A stretch of 23,638 bases of DNA, taken from assembly GCA_964593905.1 (NCBI GenBank), contig CAZQLE010000037.1, positions 1 to 23,638 of the forward strand. The letters run 5' to 3'. Under the pieces are notes generated by a model. It was not told where the DNA came from. It did no database searches and was given only the letters and a program-made list of their open reading frames with translations. The translations under genes and the position numbers were made by a program. Below are positions 6,579 to 14,553 of the stretch, in pieces (within the stretch, counting starts at the first letter, position 1; each line of letters starts with the position of its first letter). The DNA comes from CAZQLE01 sp964593905. GTDB taxonomy: Bacteria > Chloroflexota > Anaerolineae > Anaerolineales > Anaerolineaceae.

Positions 6579-9113
6579 TCATGCCGCGCCTGCGCTGCGC
6601 TCCAACTGCTCGACAAACAGGCGCGCGATCTGACGCGCCTCAAGCGCGCTGGAAACCGCCAACACTTCATGAGCCAGCGCCTCAGCCTGCACACTGGTCA
6701 CCCGGCGCAGCAGGTCTTTCACCCGCGGCACCGAACCGGGGTTCATGCTCAGCTCATCCACACCCAGCCCCACCAACACCGGCGCGGCCAGCGGGTCGCC
6801 GGCCAGCTCGCCGCACACCCCCACCCACTTGCCGGCGGCGTGTGCGCCCTCTACCACACTGGCGATCAAGCGCAACACCGCGGGGTGCAGCGCATCGGCA
6901 AAACCGGCCAGCGCCGGGTTGCCCCGTTCAGCGGCCAGGGTATACTGGGTCAGGTCATTGGTGCCAATGCTGAAGAAATCGACATGCGGGGCAAGTTCAT
7001 ACGCGGTCAGCGCTGCCGCCGGAATTTCGACCATGATGCCGACTTGCAGCGGCCAGGCATGCACCACCCCGGCGCCGGTCAGTTCTTCATGAGCCTGGTT
7101 CACACTGCGGTGAATAAACTCAATCTCATCCAGATTCGCCACCATGGGCGTCATCACCCGCACCTCACCCGCCTTGCCGGCGCGCAAAATGGCGCGCAAC
7201 TGGGTGAGAAACAACTCGGGCTGCTGCATACACAAGCGCACCGCGCGCACCCCCAGGAAGGGGTTGGCCTCGGCCGGAAGCTGAATATAGGGAAGCTGCT
7301 TATCGCCGCCCACATCCAGGGTGCGCACCACCACCGGCTTGCCTTGCAGCGCAGCCACAATCGGTTCAAGCGCGGCAAACTGTTCTTCTTCGCTGGGCGG
7401 GGTCTCGCGGGTAAGAAAAAGAAATTCGGTGCGCAGCAGGCCCACGCCATCTGCGCCGCTTTCCACCGCGCTGCGCGCATCTTTCAAGCCGCCAATGTTG
7501 GCCGCCACTTCCAGTTTGCGGCCGTCTTTCAAGCGGCCCGGCTCATGGCTGGTCAACAGCAGCTTCTGGCGCTGTTCCAGCCAGGCCTTGCGCTGCGCTT
7601 CAAGCCGGGCGCGGGTATCTTCAGCGGGGTCCACCCACAGCGCCCCGCGCGTTCCGTCCACCCCCAGCCAGGTGCCATCGGGCAAAGAAGCCACTTCTTC
7701 CCCCACCCCCGAAAGCGCCGGAATCCCCAGGGCGCGCGCCAGAATGGCAGCATGTGAGGTGGGCCCTCCTTCGCGGGTTAACATACCCAGCACCATCTCC
7801 AGGTTGAGCTGCGAGGTTTCGGTGGGGGTAATCTCGGGGGCATACAAAATCACCGGATGCTCCAGCGGCTGCATTTGCGCCGCAGCCGAAGCCCCGGCCA
7901 GTTCCAACAGCACCTGCCGGCCCACGTCCAACACATCGGCCGCGCGCTGGCGCAGATAATCATCTTCCAGGTCACGGTACGACTGCGCCGCGGCCTCCAC
8001 CGCCTGCTGCCAGGCCAGCGCAGCATTTTCGCCGCGCTGATCCATGCCGGCCACGGCCGCGGCCATCAGCTCGGGGTCGTGCAAAATCAGGGCGTGGGCT
8101 TCAAAGATCGCCGCCTGCTGCTTGCCGATTGTTTTTTCGGTCTGCCGCTGACGCGCCGCAATGGCCCCCGCCACCGTACGCACAGATTCTTCCAGATGCC
8201 GGCGTTCTGCCGCCGGGTCTTGCGCTGGTTCGGTCGAGATGGGCGGCAGCGCGGCGCGGTGATGGTGCAGCCGGCCAATGGCGATCCCTTCCGAAATCGC
8301 AATCGCCGCCAGCGCACCGGGTTCCACCACAGCGCTTGCCACCGGCTTAGGCGGCCGGGCAGCCGCAAGGGCTTCTTCGGTTTCACCAAACCCGTCTTCC
8401 ACCAATCTGCGCAGCGCTGCCAACGCTTCGGCAGCCTGCGGCCCCGAGGCCGTCAATTCCAGTTCGTGATCTTTCACAGCCCCCAGCACAGCAACCGCAT
8501 TCAGGCTGCGCGCCGAAACAGGGCCTTTTCCATTGGTCAGATTGCGCACACGCACTTCGGCGTTGAAGCTGCTGGCCGTTTGCACAAAACGCGCCGCCGG
8601 GCGGGCATGCAGCCCGTGCAGGTTTGGCAGCCGCACCGTCTGGCGCTGCTGCTGCCCTTCTTCTGCGGCAGCCGGGGCGGGTTCAAGCGCCGCGGGGGTC
8701 ACCGTTTCACCAATTTGCTCTTGTTTGGGCAGCAGGGCCGATCTCGCCTCACGGCAAATTGTCTCGCGGTCGCTGCCCAGCGAAACCTGCACCGCCGCGG
8801 CAATCGCCCCTTCCACCAGCGGCGCAGCACAAAAAGTGACCTTTGCGGCAATTTCCGGCGGAAGCAGTTCCACCGCCACTTGCGCGCTTAAAATCGCGCT
8901 GCCCAGGTCCATCAAAACCACAACGCCGTCATCTGAAGCCACCTGTTGAATGGCTTCCATAATTTCAACCGCGTCGGTGCCAAACTCACTGCGGTCAGGC
9001 CCCACGCCGGCCGCAATCATCAGCGGCAACTGTGCGTGCGTCACCTGCCCGACCAGTTCGGCCAGTGCATTTGCCAGGGCACGGCTATGTGAAACAATGA
9101 CTAATCCGACCAT
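6579..9113 (-). CDS. dhaM: DhaM-HPr-EI fusion: complete PEP-to-DhaL phosphotransferase
   Basis: An 844-residue cytosolic protein. I chose the ATG at 9113 (GAAGGCGG upstream; the protein then starts MVGLVIVSHS like other DhaM); an ATG at 9161 would overlap the sdhD-like gene. Residues 1-125 are the mannose-IIA-like DhaM domain with phosphorylated His9. Residues 158-250 are an HPr domain with His169 in GLHARPA. Residues 268-835 are a full enzyme I: His454 in PTSHAA, Arg561 in GLLRTEF, and the C-terminal PEP-binding barrel with Cys767 in CGELAGD. E. coli DhaM has only a truncated EI part (472 residues), so it depends on external EI. This one should accept phosphate from PEP by itself and pass it through HPr and DhaM to ADP on DhaL. 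It is the last gene of the cluster, 22 nt after the sdhD-like gene. Confidence 0.92.
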   Translation of the reverse strand: MVGLVIVSHSRALANALAELVGQVTHAQLPLMIAAGVGPDRSEFGTDAVEIMEAIQQVASDDGVVVLMDLGSAILSAQVAVELLPPEIAAKVTFCAAPLVEGAIAAAVQVSLGSDRETICREARSALLPKQEQIGETVTPAALEPAPAAAEEGQQQRQTVRLPNLHGLHARPAARFVQTASSFNAEVRVRNLTNGKGPVSARSLNAVAVLGAVKDHELELTASGPQAAEALAALRRLVEDGFGETEEALAAARPPKPVASAVVEPGALAAIAISEGIAIGRLHHHRAALPPISTEPAQDPAAERRHLEESVRTVAGAIAARQRQTEKTIGKQQAAIFEAHALILHDPELMAAAVAGMDQRGENAALAWQQAVEAAAQSYRDLEDDYLRQRAADVLDVGRQVLLELAGASAAAQMQPLEHPVILYAPEITPTETSQLNLEMVLGMLTREGGPTSHAAILARALGIPALSGVGEEVASLPDGTWLGVDGTRGALWVDPAEDTRARLEAQRKAWLEQRQKLLLTSHEPGRLKDGRKLEVAANIGGLKDARSAVESGADGVGLLRTEFLFLTRETPPSEEEQFAALEPIVAALQGKPVVVRTLDVGGDKQLPYIQLPAEANPFLGVRAVRLCMQQPELFLTQLRAILRAGKAGEVRVMTPMVANLDEIEFIHRSVNQAHEELTGAGVVHAWPLQVGIMVEIPAAALTAYELAPHVDFFSIGTNDLTQYTLAAERGNPALAGFADALHPAVLRLIASVVEGAHAAGKWVGVCGELAGDPLAAPVLVGLGVDELSMNPGSVPRVKDLLRRVTSVQAEALAHEVLAVSSALEARQIARLFVEQLERSAGAA

Positions 9114-9135
9114 ATCAAACCCGCCTTCTGCCAGG

Positions 9136-9513
9136 TTATACGCCTGCACCCCGCGAAGCAATCTCCAATGCTAACCAGATCCCATACACAACTGCACCAA
9201 TACCCACCAGCGTGAATAAAAGGTTGACCCCCTTCAAAAATCCATTGGAGGGGTTCAGATCCAGCAATATACTGCGCAAGCCCATCAGCGCATGAGAGAC
9301 GACAAACACCAGGAAGAAAATTTCCATTGCAACCACCCACGGGTTGCTAAAATAGGCCACCACATCGGCATAGGTCAACAAACCACCCTCTGCCACCAGA
9401 TGATTCACAATCATATGAACGATCAAAACAAGAATCAGCAGCGCCCCGCTGGTAATTTTTGCCAGCCAGAGAAGTGCGCCCTCGCCTTTTTTGGGTCCCA
9501 TACTGGTTTCCAT
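9136..9513 (-). CDS. sdhD: SdhD-like haem-anchor membrane subunit
   Basis: A 125-residue protein with three membrane segments (about 17-42, 58-82 and 95-117). AAGGA lies about 10 nt before the ATG. The first helix LAKITSGALLILVLIVHMIVNHL has the small-residue and His pattern of complex II anchors. His33 or His38 and His74 (in SHALMGLRSILLDL) are possible haem b ligands. It follows the sdhC-like gene by 24 nt. In ordinary complex II this subunit binds haem and quinone and anchors the iron-sulfur subunit; here it sits in an operon with glpA instead of sdhA, so I infer that it anchors a glycerol-3-phosphate dehydrogenase. Confidence 0.8.
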   Translation of the reverse strand: METSMGPKKGEGALLWLAKITSGALLILVLIVHMIVNHLVAEGGLLTYADVVAYFSNPWVVAMEIFFLVFVVSHALMGLRSILLDLNPSNGFLKGVNLLFTLVGIGAVVYGIWLALEIASRGAGV

Positions 9514-9537
9514 CCGCTTTATTCCTTTCTTGCCGTG

Positions 9538-9939
9538 CTAAAACAAATGCGACAACATGGTCACGGCAAAGAATGCACTGATCGCCAGTGCAATCAACAG
9601 AAAGACCACCATCATGACCTTCTGAGTCCGCACACCAATCCCCAGGCTGATCAAAACGATGCGCAAGCCATTCAACCCGTGAATAAACACGGCGCTCACC
9701 ACCAACACCTCGCCGATCAAAATTGCCGGGGTTTTGGCCAGCTTAATAAACGCATCATACGATTCAGGCCCCTGGGCCAGTTTGCCCAGCATAAAGAGAT
9801 GCAGGCCAAGGTACAGGGTTAACCCCAGCCCGGTGATCCGGTTGAGGATAAACACAAGGGTGTTGATTGTGCGGCCGCGCGGATCAAACCAGCGCATCAT
9901 GCGCGTACCAGTCGTTGCGGGTTTAACAGCCTGGGCCAT
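9538..9939 (-). CDS. sdhC: SdhC-like cytochrome b membrane subunit
   Basis: A 133-residue protein with three membrane segments (about 27-52, 70-92 and 106-130). The segment FILNRITGLGLTLYLGLHLFML corresponds to the conserved first helix of SdhC, with His47 as a likely haem ligand; His87 in IHGLNGLRIVL is a second. Its ATG shares one base with the sdhB-like stop (TAATG) and GGAGGTG lies just before, so the two are coupled. Together with the SdhD-like protein there are enough membrane histidines for two b haems, as in two-subunit diheme anchors. The haem count is inference. Confidence 0.85.
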   Translation of the reverse strand: MAQAVKPATTGTRMMRWFDPRGRTINTLVFILNRITGLGLTLYLGLHLFMLGKLAQGPESYDAFIKLAKTPAILIGEVLVVSAVFIHGLNGLRIVLISLGIGVRTQKVMMVVFLLIALAISAFFAVTMLSHLF

Positions 9940-10709
9940 TATTTCACCTCCGCGGCAGGTCGGGTTTCACCTTTGAAAAAGCGGCGCACCCGTTCAGCAA
10001 TCACCTGCTTGCGCAGGTCCATAATCCGCCAGCCCGGGTCGACAAACGACGGGCAAACGGCCGAGCATTCATAAGCGGCGTGACAGCGCCACAGACCATC
10101 TTGCGAATCCACCAGCGCCAACACCTCGGCATTGCCGCGCAGGCCGTTCTGGTGGGCAGCGGCCAAAACGGCCGGGCCCAGATAGTCTTCTGAACTGCCC
10201 GAGATGGGGCAGGCGCTGATGCACAGGCCGCATTCAATGCAGTCAGAAAGGCGCACATATTCGGTGCCTTCTTCGGGCGGGGTCATCACCGCCGCCGGGC
10301 GCAGTTCGGGCTCAATGGCTTCCTGCCGGTCAACATTCACCGAACGCTGACCCACCCGCTCATTGTTGCGATACATCGAACCCATATCCACGGCCAGATC
10401 ACTGACGATCACAAAATTGCGCAGCGGGTCCATGCGAACAACACCGCCATCGTGTGTGACCGACCGCAGGGTGGTGATGCAGGTCAGTTTTTCAACACCG
10501 TTCACACGCATGCCACATGCGCCACATGTAGAGTGGTGGCAGGCATGGCGAAAGGTGAGCGAACGGTCATGGAACGCCCAGATGCGCTCCACCCCGTCCA
10601 GTACATATTCATCCGGGTCCACCTCCAGCTTAAAATCCTGGTAATGCGGGGCTTCATCGCCTTTTTGACGATAGACCTGGAATGTAACCGTCCATCGGTT
10701 TGTGCTCAT
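9939..10709 (-). CDS. sdhB: SdhB/FrdB-type iron-sulfur subunit
   Basis: A 256-residue protein with all three cluster motifs of complex II: [2Fe-2S] Cys57, 62, 65 and 77; [4Fe-4S] CIECGLCISACP with Cys157, 160, 163 and 167; and [3Fe-4S] Cys209, 215 and 219 in CHAAYECSAVCP. The start ATG at 10709 has AAGGA 7 nt upstream; an ATG five codons earlier (10724) has no ribosome site. The quinone-site tryptophan that follows the second cluster in E. coli SdhB is absent (CPISGSSEDYLGPA), as in menaquinone-type FrdB proteins. It begins 11 nt after glpA, where a normal sdh operon would have sdhA. I infer that it takes electrons from GlpA FAD and passes them to the SdhC/D-like anchor. Confidence 0.9.
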   Translation of the reverse strand: MSTNRWTVTFQVYRQKGDEAPHYQDFKLEVDPDEYVLDGVERIWAFHDRSLTFRHACHHSTCGACGMRVNGVEKLTCITTLRSVTHDGGVVRMDPLRNFVIVSDLAVDMGSMYRNNERVGQRSVNVDRQEAIEPELRPAAVMTPPEEGTEYVRLSDCIECGLCISACPISGSSEDYLGPAVLAAAHQNGLRGNAEVLALVDSQDGLWRCHAAYECSAVCPSFVDPGWRIMDLRKQVIAERVRRFFKGETRPAAEVK

Positions 10710-10720
10710 AGGGGCTTCCT

Positions 10721-11887
10721 TCATTTATATAAGAAATAGTCGCGGTATGAAATCAGCGGCGTGGTGGCAGTGGTGCATTCGGCCTGAACGCCCATCTTCT
10801 TGCAAACCATGTCGACTGTCTTCTCGGCCATTGCGCGCAAGGTGGTGGCCTTGCCGCCGGTAATCGTCACCAGGCCCTCGATGCCATCGCTTTCGGCGTG
10901 GTCAAAACACTTGAAGGTGCGCGCCACAGAGCGGCCCTGAATGCCAGACCCAACCAACGGGCGGGTGGCCATATACGTGCCGCGCGCCTGGGTTTTGCGC
11001 AAGGCAGGCAGCAGTTCGGCGCCGCGTTCGAGCATCAGCTCAACCTGTTCATCCACCACCGGGACGTAATCCAGGTCGGTAACTTCAAATGAAGTGGTGC
11101 CCACCACCATCATGCGGCGCTGCGGCAGAATGATATCGCCGTCACCGGGAGCAGCAAGGCGGTTGATCACCCGCTGGCACAGCCGCTGGTCATAGGCCAC
11201 CATCACGCCCGGGGTGGGTTTAATGGGCACTTTTGCGCCCAGCGGGCCAACAACCTCGCCCACCCACGCCCCGGTGGCATTCACCACCATATCGGCGCGC
11301 AGCTCACCGCGCACATTGCGGGCGCGGTCCCAATACTTTAGCCCCACCACGGTTCCTTTCCCATCCGTCAGAAATTCTTCCATCTCGGTATAGGTGCGGA
11401 AGCGGGCGCCGTTCTTGCACGCGCTGGCGGCAAACGCAAACGCCAGCCGCAGCGGGTCGAACGTACCGTCGGGGACGGTAAAGGCCAGCAGGGTATCTTT
11501 GGTCAACGCTGGTTCCATGCGGCGGACCTGATCGGGTTTTAATTCTTCGATCTGAATGTGACACGCCTCGCAGCCGGTGATGAACGATTCGGCATAAGCC
11601 AGATCGTTGTCATTGATGCCAACAAACAAACCGCCGTTCGGCTCAATCGCATCCGGGACAATTTTGCGCAGGATCATATTTTCATCGATGCACTCAATGG
11701 CCGATTCCTGGTCCTTCACCGCATAGCGGGCGCCGCTGTGCAGCAGCCCGTGGGTGCGGCCCGAAGTTCCACTGGCAATTTCGCCTCGTTCGACCACTTC
11801 AACATCGAAGCCGCGCAGGGCCAGGTCGTGCGCCACGGCAACGCCGGTAAAACCTGCCCCAATTACAAGTACGCTGGGTTTCTTCAT
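10721..11887 (-). CDS. glpA: GlpA-type FAD-dependent glycerol-3-phosphate dehydrogenase, short form
   Basis: A 388-residue flavoprotein starting at ATG 11887 behind GAGAGAAG; the frame stays open for 37 more codons without a good start. Residues 5-15 hold the FAD motif (VLVIGAGFTGV). The segments ASGTSGRTHGLLHSGARYAV, VPDGTFDPLRLAFAF and ITGGKATTLRAMAE follow E. coli GlpA closely and mark it as the catalytic subunit that oxidises sn-glycerol 3-phosphate to dihydroxyacetone phosphate. It ends just after the CTTA segment. The C-terminal BFD-like iron-sulfur domain of the 542-residue E. coli GlpA is missing. GlpB and GlpC are also absent, and SdhB/C/D-like genes follow at once, so electrons probably leave through those subunits. 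Confidence 0.9.
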   Translation of the reverse strand: MKKPSVLVIGAGFTGVAVAHDLALRGFDVEVVERGEIASGTSGRTHGLLHSGARYAVKDQESAIECIDENMILRKIVPDAIEPNGGLFVGINDNDLAYAESFITGCEACHIQIEELKPDQVRRMEPALTKDTLLAFTVPDGTFDPLRLAFAFAASACKNGARFRTYTEMEEFLTDGKGTVVGLKYWDRARNVRGELRADMVVNATGAWVGEVVGPLGAKVPIKPTPGVMVAYDQRLCQRVINRLAAPGDGDIILPQRRMMVVGTTSFEVTDLDYVPVVDEQVELMLERGAELLPALRKTQARGTYMATRPLVGSGIQGRSVARTFKCFDHAESDGIEGLVTITGGKATTLRAMAEKTVDMVCKKMGVQAECTTATTPLISYRDYFLYK

Positions 11888-12019
11888 GGCTTCTCTCACT
11901 GAGAAAATATGGTAACCACCCGGCCCTTCTGGAAAAGCGGCTGAATTCTGGGGGTCTTGCAGGCGCAAAACAGCCGCCAAAACCCAAAATTCAGGCATTA
12001 ACCTGATCTGCCGGGCAGT

Positions 12020-12598
12020 TCAACCGCCGCCAGTGCAGGCCGGGCAGCAGCTTACTTCTGAAATTCGTTGGTTATCTGTCTCGGTAAATATCTCGGGGGG
12101 GCCGGGCTTAAACCCGGTCGCACCGCACCAGCAGGCATACCAGCCTGGCGGCGCCTGATGATGGCTGGTTCGCGGCGCTTGCAGATCGACCACCTCAACC
12201 CCCATTCGCCAGCGGGCATTGGTAATTAATCTGCCCACACCCACAGCCGCCAGACGGCCGGCATACAGGCCAAAGCAGGTACAGTGCCGCATTAATAACA
12301 CCGCGGCAGTTAAACCGGTTGGAAAGGTCCAATCACGCGCATCTGCGCAAACCACCACCAGATTATTGGGGAGCGGCGCAGCGCCGCGAAGCAGTTCCAA
12401 TTGACGTTCAATGGCGAACACCAACCGCACCCGTTCTGCCATGCGGCGGGCCAGGCGTAAATCGCCTGCGCCAATATCAACCACAACATCATCCGATTTT
12501 AAGGCGTTCAGCGCCAGCGAGTAAGTTGATTCATCATAGGGGGCCCAGAGCGCCTCCCACCCTTGCGGAGTCGTGGGGAGCGGGCAATATGATAACAC
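12020..12598 (-). CDS. SAM-dependent methyltransferase-like protein
   Basis: A 192-residue protein with a GTG start 3 nt after the preceding gene. A class I methyltransferase core is visible: motif I VVVDIGAGDLRLA at residues 38-50, an acidic residue Glu64 ending the second strand (FAIE), and VVVCADARDW with Asp86. The region ALWAPYDESTYSLAL before motif I and LITNARW (124-130) look conserved and resemble small rRNA-methylase-like proteins. The tail has four cysteines (residues 156, 158, 184 and 185) plus Cys188, possibly metal-binding. The substrate is unknown. It is probably co-transcribed with the small membrane protein before it and with glpA after it (132-nt gap), but no role in glycerol use can be read from it. 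Confidence 0.65.
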   Translation of the reverse strand: MLSYCPLPTTPQGWEALWAPYDESTYSLALNALKSDDVVVDIGAGDLRLARRMAERVRLVFAIERQLELLRGAAPLPNNLVVVCADARDWTFPTGLTAAVLLMRHCTCFGLYAGRLAAVGVGRLITNARWRMGVEVVDLQAPRTSHHQAPPGWYACWCGATGFKPGPPEIFTETDNQRISEVSCCPACTGGG

Positions 12599-12601
12599 AA
12601 C

Positions 12602-12865
12602 TTACCGCCGGCGGGTTAAGCGGAAAAAGAGCTGCATGATCCCGAATACACCCCACATCATCGCCATATACAGCCCGGCCAGTTGCAGGCCCTTGCCCCA
12701 GCCCTCCACCGGCACCACCTGAATCAGGACATAGATCCCAAACAGGATACTCGCACCAGCCATGAACAACAGACCAGTGCGCAGCTTGAGCCACCCACGC
12801 GGTGATTCTTCAACAGCCTCGGTTTTTTTGGTTTTCGCAGCCGGGGCATTTTTGGGTTTCGACAT
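12602..12865 (-). CDS. Small two-TM membrane protein of unknown function
   Basis: An 87-residue protein starting at ATG 12865 with GGAG 6 nt upstream; upstream extensions of the frame cross the glpK terminator-like hairpin and are not credible. A charged Lys/Pro/Ala-rich N-terminus (1-27) is followed by two membrane segments (about 30-50 and 62-82) and a final basic RLTRRR, suggesting both ends face the cytosol. It lies between glpK and the methyltransferase gene. I do not recognise the family. Confidence 0.6.
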   Translation of the reverse strand: MSKPKNAPAAKTKKTEAVEESPRGWLKLRTGLLFMAGASILFGIYVLIQVVPVEGWGKGLQLAGLYMAMMWGVFGIMQLFFRLTRRR

Positions 12866-12906
12866 AACAGCTCCAATTTTATTAATAGAAATAAAGATGA
12901 ATGGGT

Positions 12907-12912
12907 TGCCAA
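12907..12912 (-). promoter_or_regulatory. Possible -35 box of an internal promoter
   Basis: TTGGCA on the minus strand is followed after about 19 nt by a TATTAA, upstream of the small membrane protein. It sits inside an AATGGG/CCCATT inverted repeat (about 12900-12919). The match is weak and only suggests that the second half of the cluster may have its own promoter. Confidence 0.25.
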
Positions 12913-12961
12913 TCCCATTAAGACGTTTTGCGATTCTACTGTAAATGGGTTGATTGAGGAA

Positions 12962-12989
12962 AGGGGCGGGAAAATTCTCGCCCGCCCCT
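12962..12989 (-). terminator. Terminator-like hairpin after glpK
   Basis: On the minus strand AGGGGCGGG pairs over 9 bp with CCCGCCCCT around a 10-nt loop, 21 nt after the glpK stop. Only a short T run (TTTCC) follows, so it may slow or partly stop transcription or protect the glpK mRNA end. Confidence 0.5.
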
Positions 12990-13010
12990 CTCCATTCAAA
13001 AGCTAGAAGA

Positions 13011-14507
13011 TTATTCGACCCAGTCGAAGGTGCGGGTGACCGCTTTGAGCCAGCCGCCGTGCAGCTTCGCACGCTGTTCGGCGCTCATCTTCGGATCCCA
13101 CTCGCGATCTTTGCCCCAGTTGGCGCGCAGATCATCCACCTTCTCCCAGAAACCGACGGCCAGGCCGGCGGCATAGGCAGCGCCCAGGGCGGTCGTCTCT
13201 GCCACGGTCGGGCGGATAACGGGCACACCGAGGATGTCGGCCTGGAACTGCATGAGCAGTTCATTGAACACCATACCGCCATCGACCTTGAGGGCGGTCA
13301 GGTCTACGCCAGAATCCTTGTTCATCGCGTCCAAAACTTCGCGGGTCTGATAGGCGGTGGCCTCCAGGACGGCGCGGGCGATATGGCCGCGGGTGACATA
13401 GCGGGTCATGCCCACAATCGCGCCGCGGGCATCGCTGCGCCAGTAGGGAGCGAACAGGCCCGAGAAAGCCGGCACGAAGTAGATACCGCCGTTGTCATCC
13501 ACCGATTTCGCCAGGGCTTCCACGTCGGAAGATTTGGCGATCATGTTCAGGTTGTCGCGCAGCCACTGCACCAGCGCACCGGTGATGGCGATGGAGCCTT
13601 CCAGGCAGTACACAGCCGGCTGATCGCCGATTTTGTAGCCCAGGGTGGTGAGCAGGCCGTTCTTAGACTGCACAGGTTTGGTGCCGGTGTTCAAAAGCAT
13701 GAAGCAGCCGGTGCCATAGGTGTTTTTGGCTTCGCCGGGATCGAAGCAGGTCTGGCCGAAGAGCGCGGCCTGCTGGTCGCCCAGGTCACCCGAAACGGGC
13801 ACGCCGGCCAGTTCGCCGACAGCCATGCCGTAGACGGCGCTGGAGGGTTTGATGGTGGGGAGCATGGCGCGCGGAACGCCCATGATCTTGAGGATTTCTG
13901 CGTCCCAGTCCAGGGTTTCGAGGTTCATCAGCATGGTGCGCGAGGCATTCGAAACATCGGTCACATGCTCGCCGCCCTTGGGGCCGCCGGTCAGGTTCCA
14001 GATCACCCAGGTATCGATGTTGCCAAACAGGATCTCGCCCTTCTCAGCGCGTTCCTTCACACCGGGCACATTATCGAGCACCCAGCGAACCTTGGGGCCA
14101 GAGAAATAGGTCGCCAGCGGCAGACCCACTTTTGCTCTGAAGCGATCCTGCCCGCCATCTTTTGCCAGTTCATTGCAGATCACATCGGTGCGGGTATCCT
14201 GCCAGACAATGGCATTGTAGACCGGGCGGCCAGTGGCCTTTTCCCACACAACGGTGGTTTCGCGCTGGTTGGTGATGCCCACCGCAACCAGATCTTTGGC
14301 ATCGATATTGGCTTTGGCTAATGCGCCATGGATGACCTGCTGGGTGCGTTCCCAGATTTCCATCGGGTTGTGTTCTACCCAGCCCGGCTTCGGATAAATC
14401 TGTTCGTGCTCCATCTGGTCAATCGAAACAACCTTACCGGCATGATCGAAGATCATGAAGCGAGTGCTGGTAGTACCTTGATCAATTGCACCTACGTACT
14501 TAGCCAT
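13011..14507 (-). CDS. glpK: Glycerol kinase
   Basis: A 498-residue protein of normal family length; AGGAGAG lies about 8 nt before the ATG. It converts glycerol and ATP to sn-glycerol 3-phosphate in the cytosol. FGGY-kinase signatures are clear: AIDQGTTSTR at residues 7-16 (phosphate 1), NQRETT with Arg82 and Glu83 and Tyr134 for glycerol binding, and GDLGDQQAALFGQ with Asp244 as the likely base, then NTYGTGCFML. In Gram-positive relatives a His in a YHFFG loop just before that motif is phosphorylated by HPr. Here the loop reads GELAGVPVSG, without His, so this control is unlikely although the cluster encodes an HPr domain. It lies 46 nt after dhaL. Confidence 0.97.
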   Translation of the reverse strand: MAKYVGAIDQGTTSTRFMIFDHAGKVVSIDQMEHEQIYPKPGWVEHNPMEIWERTQQVIHGALAKANIDAKDLVAVGITNQRETTVVWEKATGRPVYNAIVWQDTRTDVICNELAKDGGQDRFRAKVGLPLATYFSGPKVRWVLDNVPGVKERAEKGEILFGNIDTWVIWNLTGGPKGGEHVTDVSNASRTMLMNLETLDWDAEILKIMGVPRAMLPTIKPSSAVYGMAVGELAGVPVSGDLGDQQAALFGQTCFDPGEAKNTYGTGCFMLLNTGTKPVQSKNGLLTTLGYKIGDQPAVYCLEGSIAITGALVQWLRDNLNMIAKSSDVEALAKSVDDNGGIYFVPAFSGLFAPYWRSDARGAIVGMTRYVTRGHIARAVLEATAYQTREVLDAMNKDSGVDLTALKVDGGMVFNELLMQFQADILGVPVIRPTVAETTALGAAYAAGLAVGFWEKVDDLRANWGKDREWDPKMSAEQRAKLHGGWLKAVTRTFDWVE

Positions 14508-14553
14508 TTTTTTCTCTCCTGGTAGTTTCGAACTGGTATGAAATTGGAAGAAC

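Noticed and set aside
6669..8891. Long plus-strand open frames antisense to dhaM and similar frames opposite glpK, dhaR and the antiporter.
   Set aside because: They are shadows of GC-rich coding sequence; the opposite strand encodes clear conserved proteins.
9114..9161. N-terminal extension of DhaM to ATG 9161.
   Set aside because: It would overlap the sdhD-like gene, and DhaM proteins begin with the MVxLVIVSHS segment that starts at 9113.
9136..10709. Plain annotation as a succinate dehydrogenase operon.
   Set aside because: No SdhA/FrdA gene is present; the flavoprotein in the usual place is GlpA and the surroundings are glycerol genes.
11888..11998. N-terminal extension of GlpA to the upstream ATG at 11998.
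   Set aside because: The extension has no family similarity, while ATG 11887 begins right at the FAD motif and has a ribosome site.
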